From contig CM055100.1 in assembly GCA_029204225.1 (NCBI GenBank), positions 60,714,560 to 60,778,559 of the forward strand: DNA of 64,000 nt. The letters are read 5' to 3'. Each line of letters starts with the position of its first letter. The first letter of the stretch is position 1. The stretch is from Diphasiastrum complanatum. Lineage: Eukaryota > Streptophyta > Lycopodiopsida > Lycopodiales > Lycopodiaceae. The notes under the pieces were generated by a model. The model was not told the DNA's origin and made no database searches. It worked only from the letters and a program-made list of their open reading frames with translations. Below, one piece after another: positions 22,079 through 32,384 of this stretch. The translations under genes and the position numbers were made by a program.

Positions 22079-22389
22079 ATGGCTTCAATAAGCAGTATAC
22101 AATTAAAGATCTGCACAATCCTCGACTCATTAGGGTCTAACTTCCTAGCATGGAAGGTTAAGACCTCTCTTATACTAAAGGGAGAAGGATTATTTCCCTA
22201 GGTAGATGGCACCAAGGAAATACCTACAACTACAGACAAGGAGCTACTAGAATGGAGAGAGAAGAATGACAAGGCAGTAGCCGTGTTGTCATCATCCATT
22301 GAAGATAGTCTGACGCTTGACCTCTCGACACTCTCCAATGCAAGAGAGATGTGGGATACTTTACTCACAAGATTTCAGACAAAATCACG
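22079..22389 (+). pseudogene. Copia-F Gag, N-terminal part
   Basis: ATG at 22079 opens a Gag of a different copia type from Copia-1 (contains SNFLAWKVKTSLILKGEG and AREMWDTLLTRFQTK). One stop lies early (near residue 41). The frame is cut at about 22389 by LTR sequence in inverted orientation, and Gag resumes only at the zinc knuckles near 23515. Confidence 0.75.
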
Positions 22390-22396
22390 TAGTCAG

Positions 22397-22825
22397 TGAC
22401 AAAATTTCTAGAATGTGCACACGTGTGGGAATGATTCACAAAGGTGATTGATCTTATTAAGGTTTATGATTAGCACAAAAAATTGATTTTAGATTGAATA
22501 GCAAGATCCAGTATAGAATTTAATGGCATAACCACAATCTAGCATGCTAAGAATCAGAGAATGATAGCTTTGATTACAACTGAGCAGAAGTACAAGAATT
22601 TAGTGTACTATGAGCATTAGCTTCAACATGAATTAGAGAGAGACATATAGAGATATTCAAGCAAATATTGGTGTAGATCCAAAATGGCATGGAATAGCTA
22701 CAAAGCTTGGTTCTTCATCAAAGATTATGAGAATAGCTACACATATTTATGGAGTTTGAGGTAACTTGAGGTAGAACCACATCCATCCACCTTTCAATCA
22801 CATATAAAGTGAAAATTAGAGCACG
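22397..22825 (-). repeat. Copia-C LTR fragment, inverted
   Basis: The reverse complement matches 20375-20738 and ends GAAATTTTGTCA at 22397, the same end as the 5' LTR remnant at 15238. It carries CACACGTGTG at 22418-22427. The U3 start of this LTR is missing on the right side. Confidence 0.75.
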
Positions 22826-23270
22826 TTGGCGTGAAAGAAGAGATGTTCTCCCACAAGTGATGTCTCGCTTACTATCGAACTTCTGGAGTTCTGTGGATCC
22901 TGCTCACAAAACTTGTCTCGCACGTAGGCAGACTTCTGTTCTATGTTTTGTTTGTTCTATTGTCTATCTGCTACTATATGTATCTTATACTTTCAGATTA
23001 GCACACCAGATTAGATAGACTAAACAATCTATAACTAATCATGGATTTAAAAGAGAAGTGGGTTAGGCACATCCTAATGCTCTTCCACTGACATCATCAT
23101 ATCAAATCAGGGGTTTTTGTACTTCATGGTACTTGCATGATCTTCCTGATCCTTTGGAGCGTGAAGCTCAAAAAAGTGTCGCAAAGATTTTGTGTCGCTT
23201 TGAGCCGTTTGACTTTTGCGTCGTCTGACTTTCTCCTACTGTATCACGAACAAATTTCTTTCGCAAACTT
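22826..23270 (-). repeat. Copia-F LTR fragment, inverted
   Basis: 22826-23180 is the reverse complement of 21253-21605. With the Copia-C LTR piece it forms an 850-bp block inserted in Copia-F gag. A further short direct repeat (TTCGTGTCTCTTTGTCAG and TTCGTGTCTTTTTGTCAG, about 40 bp apart) lies at 23276-23333. Confidence 0.65.
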
Positions 23271-23489
23271 TTTGCATTCGTGTCTCTTTGTCAGGGTGTC
23301 TGTGAATATTTTTGCTTCGTGTCTTTTTGTCAGACTGAGAACTGAAAGCTAGCAAAGCTTTGGTAATAGAAACGTTTTGTTTTTTCAAGAGAAGACAAAG
23401 AAGCAGTTCAAGCCTAAGAGGGAGTCAGACCGATTGAGACCAGCAAGCAGAGGGAGCCAACAGAGGAAAATGGAAGAATAAAGAGAATC

Positions 23490-25084
23490 CGAAACAGTAG
23501 AATGGTGACAAGAAGATATGCATGAGATGCAAACACGAAGGACATACTATCGATTCGTGTTGGCTGAATCCGAAGATCGAGTGTATCCATTGTCACAATA
23601 AGGGTCATGTAGCCATAAATTGTTATCAGAACCCAAGAAACAAACAAGATCAAGACAGATGGGAGAACAATAATAGTTCATCCTACGTTGAAGAGCCAGA
23701 AAGCTCAAAGATGGACGAAGAAAGATCGAATCATGGTAATTCGACCACCTACATCTTTGTAGACATGTGTGCAGCATCGACACTTGACACATAGGAGGTA
23801 ATCCTTGATTCAGGAGCTACCTCACACTTTGTTACATCAAGATGGATAATGTCTGACTTTTGGAGTGTAGATCCATCAAGACTTATCATTCTTGGAGACG
23901 GATCAAAACATCAATTGAATGGTATTGGCTCGTTATGGCTCAACACAAACAGTAGAGACAGACGACTCAAAGACGTTCTGTTTGTACCTACACTGCAGTA
24001 TGACTTGCTATCAGTCGCAAGAATAGCAGATGTTCTCAGACAAAGCATGCAATGTCATTGATGAAAGCACTAGTACATTAATTACACAAGCTAGAAGAAA
24101 AGACAACCTATATCACTTGAAAATACGCCTACCTGCAGATCAAGTACATCAAACCCATGATGATTCGTCAAAAATTCTATGGCACAAGAGACTATGCCAT
24201 ATGAACTCAATGGCATTGTATCAAGCAAGCCATCACAGGGGTGAGCATCACGAATGCAACCAATTCGATGACCTGTAATGCATGTATAAAAGGTAAGATG
24301 TCACGTACTTCTTTTGTCAAGGACTCCTACAGAATGACAAAGATTCTAAAGCTGGTACATTTGGACATTTGTGGACCTTTCAACGTGATCTTGGTTGGAG
24401 GCTCGAAGTACTTTATCACCTTTATTGATGATTACAGTAAGTTCGCCGAGTCTATTTCATTCATAATAAATCAGATGCATTCGACAAGTTCATAGAATAT
24501 GTGAACTAGGCAGAAAGATGCACATGAAATAAGGTGAAGCAGATCAGATTAGATCAAGGTGGATAATACATCTCAAATCAATTCACTGATTTCTACAATG
24601 ATCAAGGAATCATTCATAGAAGGACAACATCCTATACACCGCAGCACAATGGTATTGCAGAAAGAAAGAACATGACTCTCATGGAAGTCGCTAGGTGTAT
24701 GATGGCCTATTCGAAGACTCCAAGTGTGTTGTCGGCTGAAGCAGTAGCTATAGCTGCCTACATTTAGAATAGGACATGAAAATCTGGTGTTCCTCATACA
24801 ACACCACACGAACTATGGTGGGGTAGAAAACCCAATCTGACTCATATTCGAATCTTTGGCTATGCAACATATGCACATGTTCCTAACAAGCTTCGAAAGA
24901 AGCTTGATGAGTAAGTATAACAAGGATATCTTGTAGGATATGACAATAATTCATCATACTACAAAATCTATATGCTAGAGACAAACACAGTGAAGACAGT
25001 CAGAGACATCAAGTTTGATGAGTCCAGAACAATGGCTAACAATGATCCTGTTAGAGATCGTAATGACATTCCATCTGTTAAGGT
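23490..25084 (+). pseudogene. Copia-F: double zinc knuckle, protease and integrase
   Basis: Two CCHC knuckles in a row (CMRCKHEGHTIDSC and CIHCHNKGHVAINC, 23515-23620) are followed by a protease with VILDSGATSHF near 23805-23840. The integrase shows ILWHKRLCHMN, CNACIKGKMSR, D (LVHLDICGPF), D (RLDQGG) and E (NGIAERKN at about 24655), then the beta-strand tail GYLVGYDNNS. Several stops occur, including one after CAASTLDT and one within the integrase (QGG-stop-YIS), so it is dead. RT would follow, but at 25085 an unrelated stretch begins. Confidence 0.85.
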
Positions 25085-25446
25085 CTATTTTATTTTGGTT
25101 TTGTTATTTTTTTTTTTTTTTGGGAAAGACACCAAACCCTGACCCTTGTCAATACCTTTACAATACTTTGGGGGTGGGAGAAGTGATATCAACCGATTCT
25201 TACAAACCACCATCAGTTTGTTCACCAGTCGAATCCTATGAGATGAGTCAGTAGTTGATTTCATCAGCTCACTCACTAGCCGATTCCATTGGCTTATCTG
25301 TCAACCGAATCTGTTGGTTGGACCACTAGCCAAACCTACAACATGATCATCAACTGACTCATGTGCTTCACCATTAGCCAAGTCATCAGCTTGGTCACTA
25401 GCCGAGTCCATAGCTTGAGCTTCACATGTGTGAACTTCTCACCTAA
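25085..25446. other. Junction stretch with a T17-18 run and a degenerate 24-bp repeat
   Basis: A run of about 17-18 T lies near 25107-25124. 25190-25410 then holds seven variants of a CCGA(T/A/G)TC-centred motif at 25192, 25227, 25279, 25303, 25329, 25376 and 25399, most spaced by multiples of about 24 bp. In one frame it reads as eight-residue units such as SLADSIGL, with stops. It may be the variable integrase-RT linker of Copia-F. Confidence 0.5.
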
Positions 25447-26520
25447 GAGTTGGTATGCTACGCTTAACACTTTTATACTTTCTCAAAATTTCATTATGAG
25501 TGAGTATAATCATTCAATTTATTACAAATTTTTTGTAAATGATGCTACTATCCTTCTAATCTATGTGGATGATATCATTTTGAGTGGAGGCAACAAACAA
25601 GATGTAGATGACATCAAGATAGCACTAAAGAAGGAATTTGAGGTACATGATCTTGGTCATTTGCACTACATCTTAGGAATAGAGGTAATTAGGACTTCTC
25701 AAATTAATTTTATCTGTCAAAAGAAGTATGCTAATTTTATTCTTAGAATATTTCATATGGAAGATGCTAAATCTATTGATACACATATGGAATCAAATGT
25801 AAAACTCACTATAAGAGGCAATGAAAGATCTTTTGAGAACATTACTCTCTATAGGAAGCTAGTTGGTTCACTCACATATCTAACCATCATAAGACCATAT
25901 CTAAGCTATTGTGTTGGTAGATGTCAATTCATGCATGATCCTAGTGTGGAGCATTGGAAGGTAGGCAAGAGAGTATTGAGGTACATCAGGGGTTCTAGCG
26001 ATTTTGGCATTGTTTATAGGGAATCATCTCCTAAACTTTTTGAATTTTCAGATTCAGACTTTGCAGTAGATCAAATGGAGAGGAAAAATCCATAAGTGCA
26101 CATGCTACTTTTATAGGTGATGGAGCTATCTCATGGATGTCAAAGAAGCAAGCAACAATCTCATTATCTTCAACTGAAGCTGAGTACAAAGCCTTGACTG
26201 CACGCACCAAGGAAATGCTATGGATCAAAAGGATGGTGCTAGGTCTTGACTTGCAAAATTTTCAAAAATGTTCAATCATTTTTTGTGTTAAACTTTCAGC
26301 TCAAAGTTTGGCAAACAATCATGGTTTTCATGCAAGGATCAAACATATCGAAGTGACTTATCAGTCATGGCAAAAGAGGTGGAGCTCAACATGTCTCCTC
26401 ATGGGAGTGTGTGATGATATCTTTACCAAATCATTAGGAAAGGACGTTTTTATGAAGCATAGAACTCATCTTGAAGTACTATATAAATCTATACTAAAAC
26501 GAGTTGAAGAGGGAGTGTGA
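25447..26520 (+). pseudogene. Copia-G: reverse transcriptase C-half and RNase H
   Basis: Begins SWYATLNTFILSQ within RT and has the catalytic YVDDIILSGG, so it belongs close to the Copia-1 lineage. RNase H motifs SDSDFAVD and TEAEYKAL follow, with a frameshift at about 26090. The C-terminus ends VEEGV with the stop codon inside the LTR start, as in Copia-1. Gag, protease, integrase and the N-terminal RT are missing. Substitutions in conserved positions (RPYLSY for RPDLS) show decay. Confidence 0.85.
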
Positions 26521-26591
26521 AAATTTCAGCTAGTTAAGATGAGTAAAATTGGAAATTTTGAGGCCAATATGAAATTTCAACTTAGATATTT
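26516..26591 (+). repeat. Copia-G 3' LTR, 5' end only
   Basis: Starts TGTGAAAATTTCAGC directly after the purine tract GAAGAGGGAG. It is cut after about 75 bp by an integrase fragment on the other strand. Confidence 0.7.
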
Positions 26592-26815
26592 TGGTTTTGG
26601 AAAAGAGGAATCTAGCCTCACAGCTTTAGCACACTCACAAAGAGATATACTTTTTCTCTCGTCCACCCCATTTTGTTGAGGGGTATAAGGACATGATAAC
26701 TCCCTCTTTATGCCATTATATTCACAAAACTCTATCATCTTGTTGGAGATGTACTTTCCACCATTATCACATCTTAATACTTTGATCCTAGTATTAAGTC
26801 AATTCTCAACTAAAG
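26592..26815 (-). pseudogene. Copia integrase core fragment
   Basis: The minus strand encodes a strip of integrase: LRCDNGGKYISNK (second catalytic D), then PYTPQQNGVDERK (catalytic E) and LCECAKAVRL. The frame is open across about 70 residues. It is the left flank into which Copia-2 inserted; the matching right flank is not found because Copia-2 is truncated there. Confidence 0.8.
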
Positions 26816-27469
26816 TGTGAAAAATACAGATCCTAAGTGGATCTATACTCCAAGATCATTGGCTTGAATGCTTGCACTCCAAACTACATAAGCTAGGAAT
26901 TGGCAACACATTCTATGCTACCTAGAATGCAAAGAACTTGATCAAAAAGCATTTATCACAAATGGAAACTTCCATAAACATCAAGTGCAGCCCAAAATAG
27001 CATTATACAGTCCATAATACATCAGCCTACCACTTTTGGAAAGCACCTAAGATCATACACAATAGCTTGAAGACAATACACACAACAATGCTCTCAATGG
27101 AGGAAGAAACAATGACAATGATCTATTGATCTCAATGAAGCATACAAAAGGTTTCTCCAACCTGTTCTCCACGAATTTCAGCCTAATATAGGTGAGATAG
27201 ATGACTCTCTCTCCTCTCTCTAGAACTTAGGACCCAATTTTAGGACACCAGTAACCTAAAATAGCCAATTTTGGCCTATATGTCCAAATAACATGATTTT
27301 AGTGTCATTTAGAAGGTCCCGAAGTTTGAGACTTCTTCAACATGAAATATATACTAGAATAAAAGTATCTAGGTCTCTTTCACACGTGTGAAAGGTTAGA
27401 TCCAAAACTATGTACAAAAATTGCCAATTTAGGCCTCAAACTAGCTAGGAAATGTTGACAATTTTCACA
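26816..27469 (-). repeat. Copia-2 3' LTR, mosaic
   Basis: 654 bp. 26816-27172 (R-U5 side) is almost identical to Copia-1. 27173 to about 27420 (most of U3) is clearly diverged but alignable. The outermost ~50 bp match again. The palindrome TTCACACGTGTGAA is kept at 27379-27392, and the CT-rich start-site region at 27206-27222 is conserved. Confidence 0.85.
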
Positions 27470-27482
27470 CTCCCTCTTCAAC

Positions 27483-30400
27483 TTAACTTGCTAGTTTTAC
27501 AACACTACTTTGCTCCAACCTAAGAATGATCTCCATCATGATGATAGATCTCTTTTCAAGTGTTCTAATATGTACAATATGAAGTACAACATAATTGATA
27601 TAGATAATAGTGCCCATATAGGATGCTTCACTATTTCTTACATCAATTTTACATAGAATGGTGAACAAGATACATGTAAAAGAACATAGAATAACAATGA
27701 AAGGATTCCTCCATGTATCCACCTTTGAGTTCTCTGTAAAACAGCAGCAAACAAGTTGTAAGTGAAAGTAACCAACAGGTGTTTGCATGCCTCGTCCACA
27801 TTCCACTATGCCCATAGTGAATGCACCATGTATCTCCATGAATGAACCTCCATCACCACCTTGCCTTTGTAGATCTCCAATCCACGAAAGCCCTTGAGTG
27901 AATGAATGCCAAAATGATGTGTTCTCTGTTCCATTTGAATGAGCAAAACCTGAACTTGAAATACTTGAAGTATCTCCACAAGATTTGCATATAACGCTTG
28001 ATCCTACATTGTCAACAATTTGCCAATTTGCCAACACTAGGATGCTAGATCTTGAACTTTGCTCAAAAGTAAACATATTGACCACTTCCATATCTTTTGA
28101 GATTTGAATGAATGCATGTACTTGATCATAAAAACCAGCAATGATAACTATTCCATCTCCAAGATCCAAAAGATGCAAAACTGTGGAACTAGTTTCATTG
28201 AATTTTGACAATTCCAACACATTGACATGACAATGTTCATACATGAGATTAAACAAGTAAGGTAGAGTAAAAGGACACTTCCTTGCTGCTCCAAGAACCT
28301 TACTTGAACCTTCAAGGACCTGTAAAAACAGATCCAAGATGCTTTGCCCATGTGGCTCCCCTTTCATGCTTTTGACTAGCTTCCAATTGCTACTTGCCTC
28401 TTGGTGTTGATGAAGCAATTCAAGATCAACATCTTGATCTTCCAATAAAACATCAAGGACTTTGCATTTATAAACATCTTCAGATCTGAACCTCTGAAGA
28501 TACTCCCTCTCAAACACATGATTAACATCCCACAAGATCTCATCATTGCTTGATTTCAACCTTTCACTATAGTTAGTGAAAACAATGTCACCATCATAAA
28601 CCAAAAGATAGATTTCTACACTTCTATCCAACATGAAGTAGAGTAGATGAAGTTGAGTATCAAACCTAATAAAACCAGCCCATTTGAGCTCAAACCAAAC
28701 CTCAACGAGATCTTCCTTGCCTTGAAGAAATTGCCACTTGAGTTGCTCCATGTAAATATCTTCTTCAAGATCACCATTCAAGAAGGCATTAGTAACATCC
28801 ATTTGCCACATATCCCAATCATAAAGAGTTGCAAGAGAGATTAGGATTCGAATAGCTACCATCTTTGCCACGGGTGCAAAGGTCTCATCATAGTCAATAC
28901 CATATTCTTGAGCATACCCCTTTGCCACCAACCTTGCCTTGTACTTGTTGATTGATCCATCTTGATTTGTCTTGATCTTGAAGATCCACTTACAACCAAT
29001 TGCCTTCTTGTCCTTTGGAAGCTTTACCAACCTCCATGTGTTGCTTTTGATGAGTGCTTGATGCTCATGATCCATGGCTTGGATCCATTCCTTCTTTTGA
29101 ATTGCTTCACCTACACAAGTTGGTTCATCAAAAGAGGTAAGAAAAGCAAGGTTAGAGTTGTCCACCACTTGCTTTCCTTTTTCATCATAGGTTAGCCTTG
29201 ATGGCTTAGCCCTTTGCCTTTGAGTCTTCCTTGAAGTTTGCTTTGGAGTGGCATCTCCATCTTCATCCAAGACATCTTGCACATCATGATGATTAGTAGG
29301 CACATCAACATCAACATCAACAACATTGGAAACATTCTCTTCATGAAAGATGACATCCCTACTTATGACAACTTTCTTTGTAGAAGGAATGTACACTTTG
29401 TAAGCCTTGCTTACTTCACTATAGCCAACAAACACACCCTTCTTTGATGAAGGATCTTCTTTAGTTCTATCATCAAGTGTGATATTGACAAAACATGTAC
29501 ATCCAAAGATCCTACAATGCTTGACACTCGGCCTTCTACCATAAAGAACCTCATGAGGAGTTTTACCATCCAAGGAAGCACTTGTCCATCTATTACATAG
29601 ATAGTTAGCACATGCTAAAGCTTCCCCCCAAAAAGACTTAGCAAGATTAGCATGTAGTCTCATTGCCTTGGCACATTCACAAAGGGTTCTATTCTTCCTC
29701 TCGGCCACTCCATTCTGTTGTGGAGTCCTAGGACTAGACATCTCCCTCTTAATCCCATGTGCTATACAAAAGTCTTTGAACCTATTTGAGGTGTATTCCC
29801 CTCCATTATCAGATCTTAAGCATTTGATCTTTGTATTGAATTGGTTTTCCATTTCATTCTTGAACTTGACAAATGCAGCAAACACTTCATCCTTACTTTT
29901 AAGAAGATAGATCCAAGTATACCTACTAAAGTCATCAATGAAAGTTGCATACATCTTTGCCCCTCCATTGCTAGTTGTACTAGAAGAATGAATATCAGAA
30001 TGCACAAGTTGAAAAGCTTCTTTAGATCTAGAAGTAGATCTAGAATAAGCAAGTCTATGAGATTTGGACAAGGCACAATGTTCACAAACACTATTGTTTG
30101 CAACAAGACTTTTAGGGAGACCAAGAACAAGCTCTTTCTTTGCCATTACCTCCAAAGATTTGAAGTTGGGATGGCCCAACCTCTTGTGCCAAACTTCTTG
30201 GTTTGTCAATTGCTCCCTAGCCATACATCCTTCATGATTAGAGATCACACATGCATCAAGCTTGAAAAGTTTACCATGCCTCCTACCTTGAGCAATCAAG
30301 GATCCACATTTACTTATCAAACATGCATCTCCAATGAACTCCACATCAAGTCCTTTGTCAATCATTTGACTTACACTAAGCAAATTCTTAGTGATTGAAG

Positions 30401-31511
30401 GAATGTACAAAACATTTTCAAGATTTTCTTTCCTATTTGTTGAAAGAGAAATAGGAATAGTGCCTATGCCTTTGATGTCACATTGACCATCATTTGCAGT
30501 GTAGATGATGTTACCTTCTCCCTCATAAGACAATAAGGATGTAAAGTATTCCTTATGTCTTGTCATGTGAGATGAGGCTCCACTATCAATCCACCAAGGA
30601 TCATTATCATCTATGTTGGCTAACAAACTTGAAGTCATAACAAGTGATTCACATGTGTTATGTTCTTCCTCATCTATTGTAAGATTTCCTTGCCTCTCTC
30701 CTTGCTCTCTTTTCTTCTTATAACATTCATTTGCAAAATGACCTTTTATCCCACAATAAAAGCACTTGAACTTTGACTTATTGTTCTTAGTAGAAGAGGA
30801 AGAGGAAGAGTGATCATCATGATCAAAGTTACCACCTTTGGACCATTTCCCTTTGCCTTTACCTTTGCCCTTGAATTTGCCTTTTGTGAAGAAAGCCTCT
30901 TCACCTCCACCTTGCAAGGATGCACCATCAAGCTTTGATTGCAACCTATGTTCTTCAGCCAATAAGATTTCTTGCAAGTCAACCACACTTGGCAAGACTC
31001 TTTGAATGGCAAAACTTTGCACAAGGTTAGCATGTTCATTTAGCAAACCATTCAACATAACTTGGACTATTTCACCATCTTTTATGTTCTCATCAATGCA
31101 TGCTAAATCATCACTTAGGGACTTAACTCTCAAGATAAATGCATGAGCACTTTCACCCTCTCTTTGCCTACTAGAAAATATTTGTCTCCTTAGGGTCAAT
31201 ACCCTAGATGTGGACTTTGATTCAAAGAGCTTCTTTAAGGCATTCCATGCCTCACTTGCACTTTGACACTTTCCAACTTCCTTGAGAAGTTCATTTGTAA
31301 CATTCATTTTAATGATATGAAGAGCCCTTTTGGCCTTCTTATCAAACCTTTGTTGCTCTTGAAGTGTGAGAGGTCTCTCTTCAATTTCTGCAACTATGTC
31401 CATGAGTTCATTCAACTCAAGTAAGGACTCCATCCTCACTTTCCAAGTAGAGTAGTTTGATGAACTCAACCTTTCACTAGACTCTAGCATGATCCCACCA
31501 TTGGAAGCCAT
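27483..31511 (-). CDS. Copia-2 Gag-Pol with a foreign 419-residue C-terminal tail, 1342 aa
   Basis: Residues 1-923 match Copia-1 Gag-Pol with a handful of substitutions: zinc knuckle C250-C263, protease D309, integrase D506, D568, E604 and the first RT aspartate D905. After IYMEQ the Copia-1 sequence is replaced. The next ~70 residues weakly resemble another copia RT (WFELKWAGF, then IYLLVYDGDIVFT where YVDD would stand). About 330 residues follow that I do not recognise, including a hydrophobic segment (NPFIVILCSFTCILFTILC, about 80 residues from the end). The last ~14 residues (ending KLAS) again resemble the Copia-1 C-terminus. RT YVDD and RNase H are absent. A 419-codon open tail is unlikely by chance, so it was coding until recently. 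It could be captured host mRNA or a 3' gene of another element. Confidence 0.85.
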   Translation of the reverse strand: MASNGGIMLESSERLSSSNYSTWKVRMESLLELNELMDIVAEIEERPLTLQEQQRFDKKAKRALHIIKMNVTNELLKEVGKCQSASEAWNALKKLFESKSTSRVLTLRRQIFSSRQREGESAHAFILRVKSLSDDLACIDENIKDGEIVQVMLNGLLNEHANLVQSFAIQRVLPSVVDLQEILLAEEHRLQSKLDGASLQGGGEEAFFTKGKFKGKGKGKGKWSKGGNFDHDDHSSSSSSTKNNKSKFKCFYCGIKGHFANECYKKKREQGERQGNLTIDEEEHNTCESLVMTSSLLANIDDNDPWWIDSGASSHMTRHKEYFTSLLSYEGEGNIIYTANDGQCDIKGIGTIPISLSTNRKENLENVLYIPSITKNLLSVSQMIDKGLDVEFIGDACLISKCGSLIAQGRRHGKLFKLDACVISNHEGCMAREQLTNQEVWHKRLGHPNFKSLEVMAKKELVLGLPKSLVANNSVCEHCALSKSHRLAYSRSTSRSKEAFQLVHSDIHSSSTTSNGGAKMYATFIDDFSRYTWIYLLKSKDEVFAAFVKFKNEMENQFNTKIKCLRSDNGGEYTSNRFKDFCIAHGIKREMSSPRTPQQNGVAERKNRTLCECAKAMRLHANLAKSFWGEALACANYLCNRWTSASLDGKTPHEVLYGRRPSVKHCRIFGCTCFVNITLDDRTKEDPSSKKGVFVGYSEVSKAYKVYIPSTKKVVISRDVIFHEENVSNVVDVDVDVPTNHHDVQDVLDEDGDATPKQTSRKTQRQRAKPSRLTYDEKGKQVVDNSNLAFLTSFDEPTCVGEAIQKKEWIQAMDHEHQALIKSNTWRLVKLPKDKKAIGCKWIFKIKTNQDGSINKYKARLVAKGYAQEYGIDYDETFAPVAKMVAIRILISLATLYDWDMWQMDVTNAFLNGDLEEDIYMEQLKWQFLQGKEDLVEVWFELKWAGFIRFDTQLHLLYFMLDRSVEIYLLVYDGDIVFTNYSERLKSSNDEILWDVNHVFEREYLQRFRSEDVYKCKVLDVLLEDQDVDLELLHQHQEASSNWKLVKSMKGEPHGQSILDLFLQVLEGSSKVLGAARKCPFTLPYLFNLMYEHCHVNVLELSKFNETSSTVLHLLDLGDGIVIIAGFYDQVHAFIQISKDMEVVNMFTFEQSSRSSILVLANWQIVDNVGSSVICKSCGDTSSISSSGFAHSNGTENTSFWHSFTQGLSWIGDLQRQGGDGGSFMEIHGAFTMGIVECGRGMQTPVGYFHLQLVCCCFTENSKVDTWRNPFIVILCSFTCILFTILCKIDVRNSEASYMGTIIYINYVVLHIVHIRTLEKRSIIMMEIILRLEQSSVVKLAS

Positions 31512-32384
31512 GATTCTAATGTTTCTTCAACTTTTAGGTTTTGTCCTAAAGCACTTAGCACTCACTTTTCTCTCAACAAATGATAGATAAAGAGATCTAT
31601 GAAGATTTAGGACCCTAAAACACTTCTATCTTGAACCTAGATGGTTTCCAAGCATAGAAAGGAAGATTGAAACACATGCAACACTTTGCACACACTAAGA
31701 ATGCAAACCAACCTGAACACACTCTTGCTTAAGCTCTCAAACTTTCCAGCAAGTGACCAAATCAAGTTATGGTGTGAAGAGTTACTTGCATTCTTAGAAA
31801 ATACCCAAAACTAGGATGCCAAGATTACCTAGTAATGAACAAACTTGATCAACATATGATCAACACACTAAGATATTGATTCAACCTGTAAAACCACATG
31901 TAAACCACACTTCTAAAAGTTTATAAACTCCAGCAAGTGATAAATACAAGATTTAGAGGTGAATGAATGAGCACACTTAGTGAATTACAAGACTAGCTTC
32001 ACTATCTTGTCAAATCTTGGTGTTTAGATGTAGATCTAAGATCACTTCACATGAGAATGTTCCTCAACCTGTTAAGAACCTGAAAACACACTTGCATAAT
32101 GGTTAACACCTTCCAGCAAATGCTCCAATCAAATTACATAAGGAGAGTTACTTACATGCTCAACAAAGTACACCAAAAATTATGCCAAAATTGATGACAA
32201 TCTTTACAATATGCTCTTCACAATGGAGCTTACAATATGTTCACCCAAAAAAGGGGATCTTTCATCCAAATGGGAGCTTTGCTCAGCCTTTAGGAGAATT
32301 ACAACTCACTCAAAAGAGCATTTGTCATCCACTTAAGGAGAAGTTTCATCCACTTAAGGAGAGTGTTCATCCAAGAATGGAGTT
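31512..32384 (-). other. Copia-2 leader, truncated
   Basis: Matches the Copia-1 leader 8969-9850, including the CAACCTG-headed repeats, but lacks about 10 bp around 31700. It stops after AAGAATGGAG, where Copia-H coding sequence on the plus strand takes over. Confidence 0.85.

Larger units (their letters stand above)
26816..32384 (-). mobile_element. Copia-2: recombinant relative of Copia-1, 5' end truncated
   Basis: In element order: 5' LTR, primer-binding site and first ~290 bp of leader missing; leader 32384-31512; ORF 31511-27483; purine tract; 3' LTR 27469-26816. Leader, gag, protease, integrase and the first part of RT match Copia-1 with only scattered differences. From about 28742 to the stop the sequence is unrelated to Copia-1 pol, and the LTR is a mosaic. 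At 32384 it joins an oppositely oriented piece of Copia-H. Without RNase H, a complete RT or a 5' LTR it is not autonomous. Confidence 0.85.

Noticed and set aside
28480-28742. Simple ordinary copia RT continuation in Copia-2
   Set aside because: A weak resemblance exists, but YVDD is absent, the GLKQAPRSWY block is unrecognisable and RNase H never appears.
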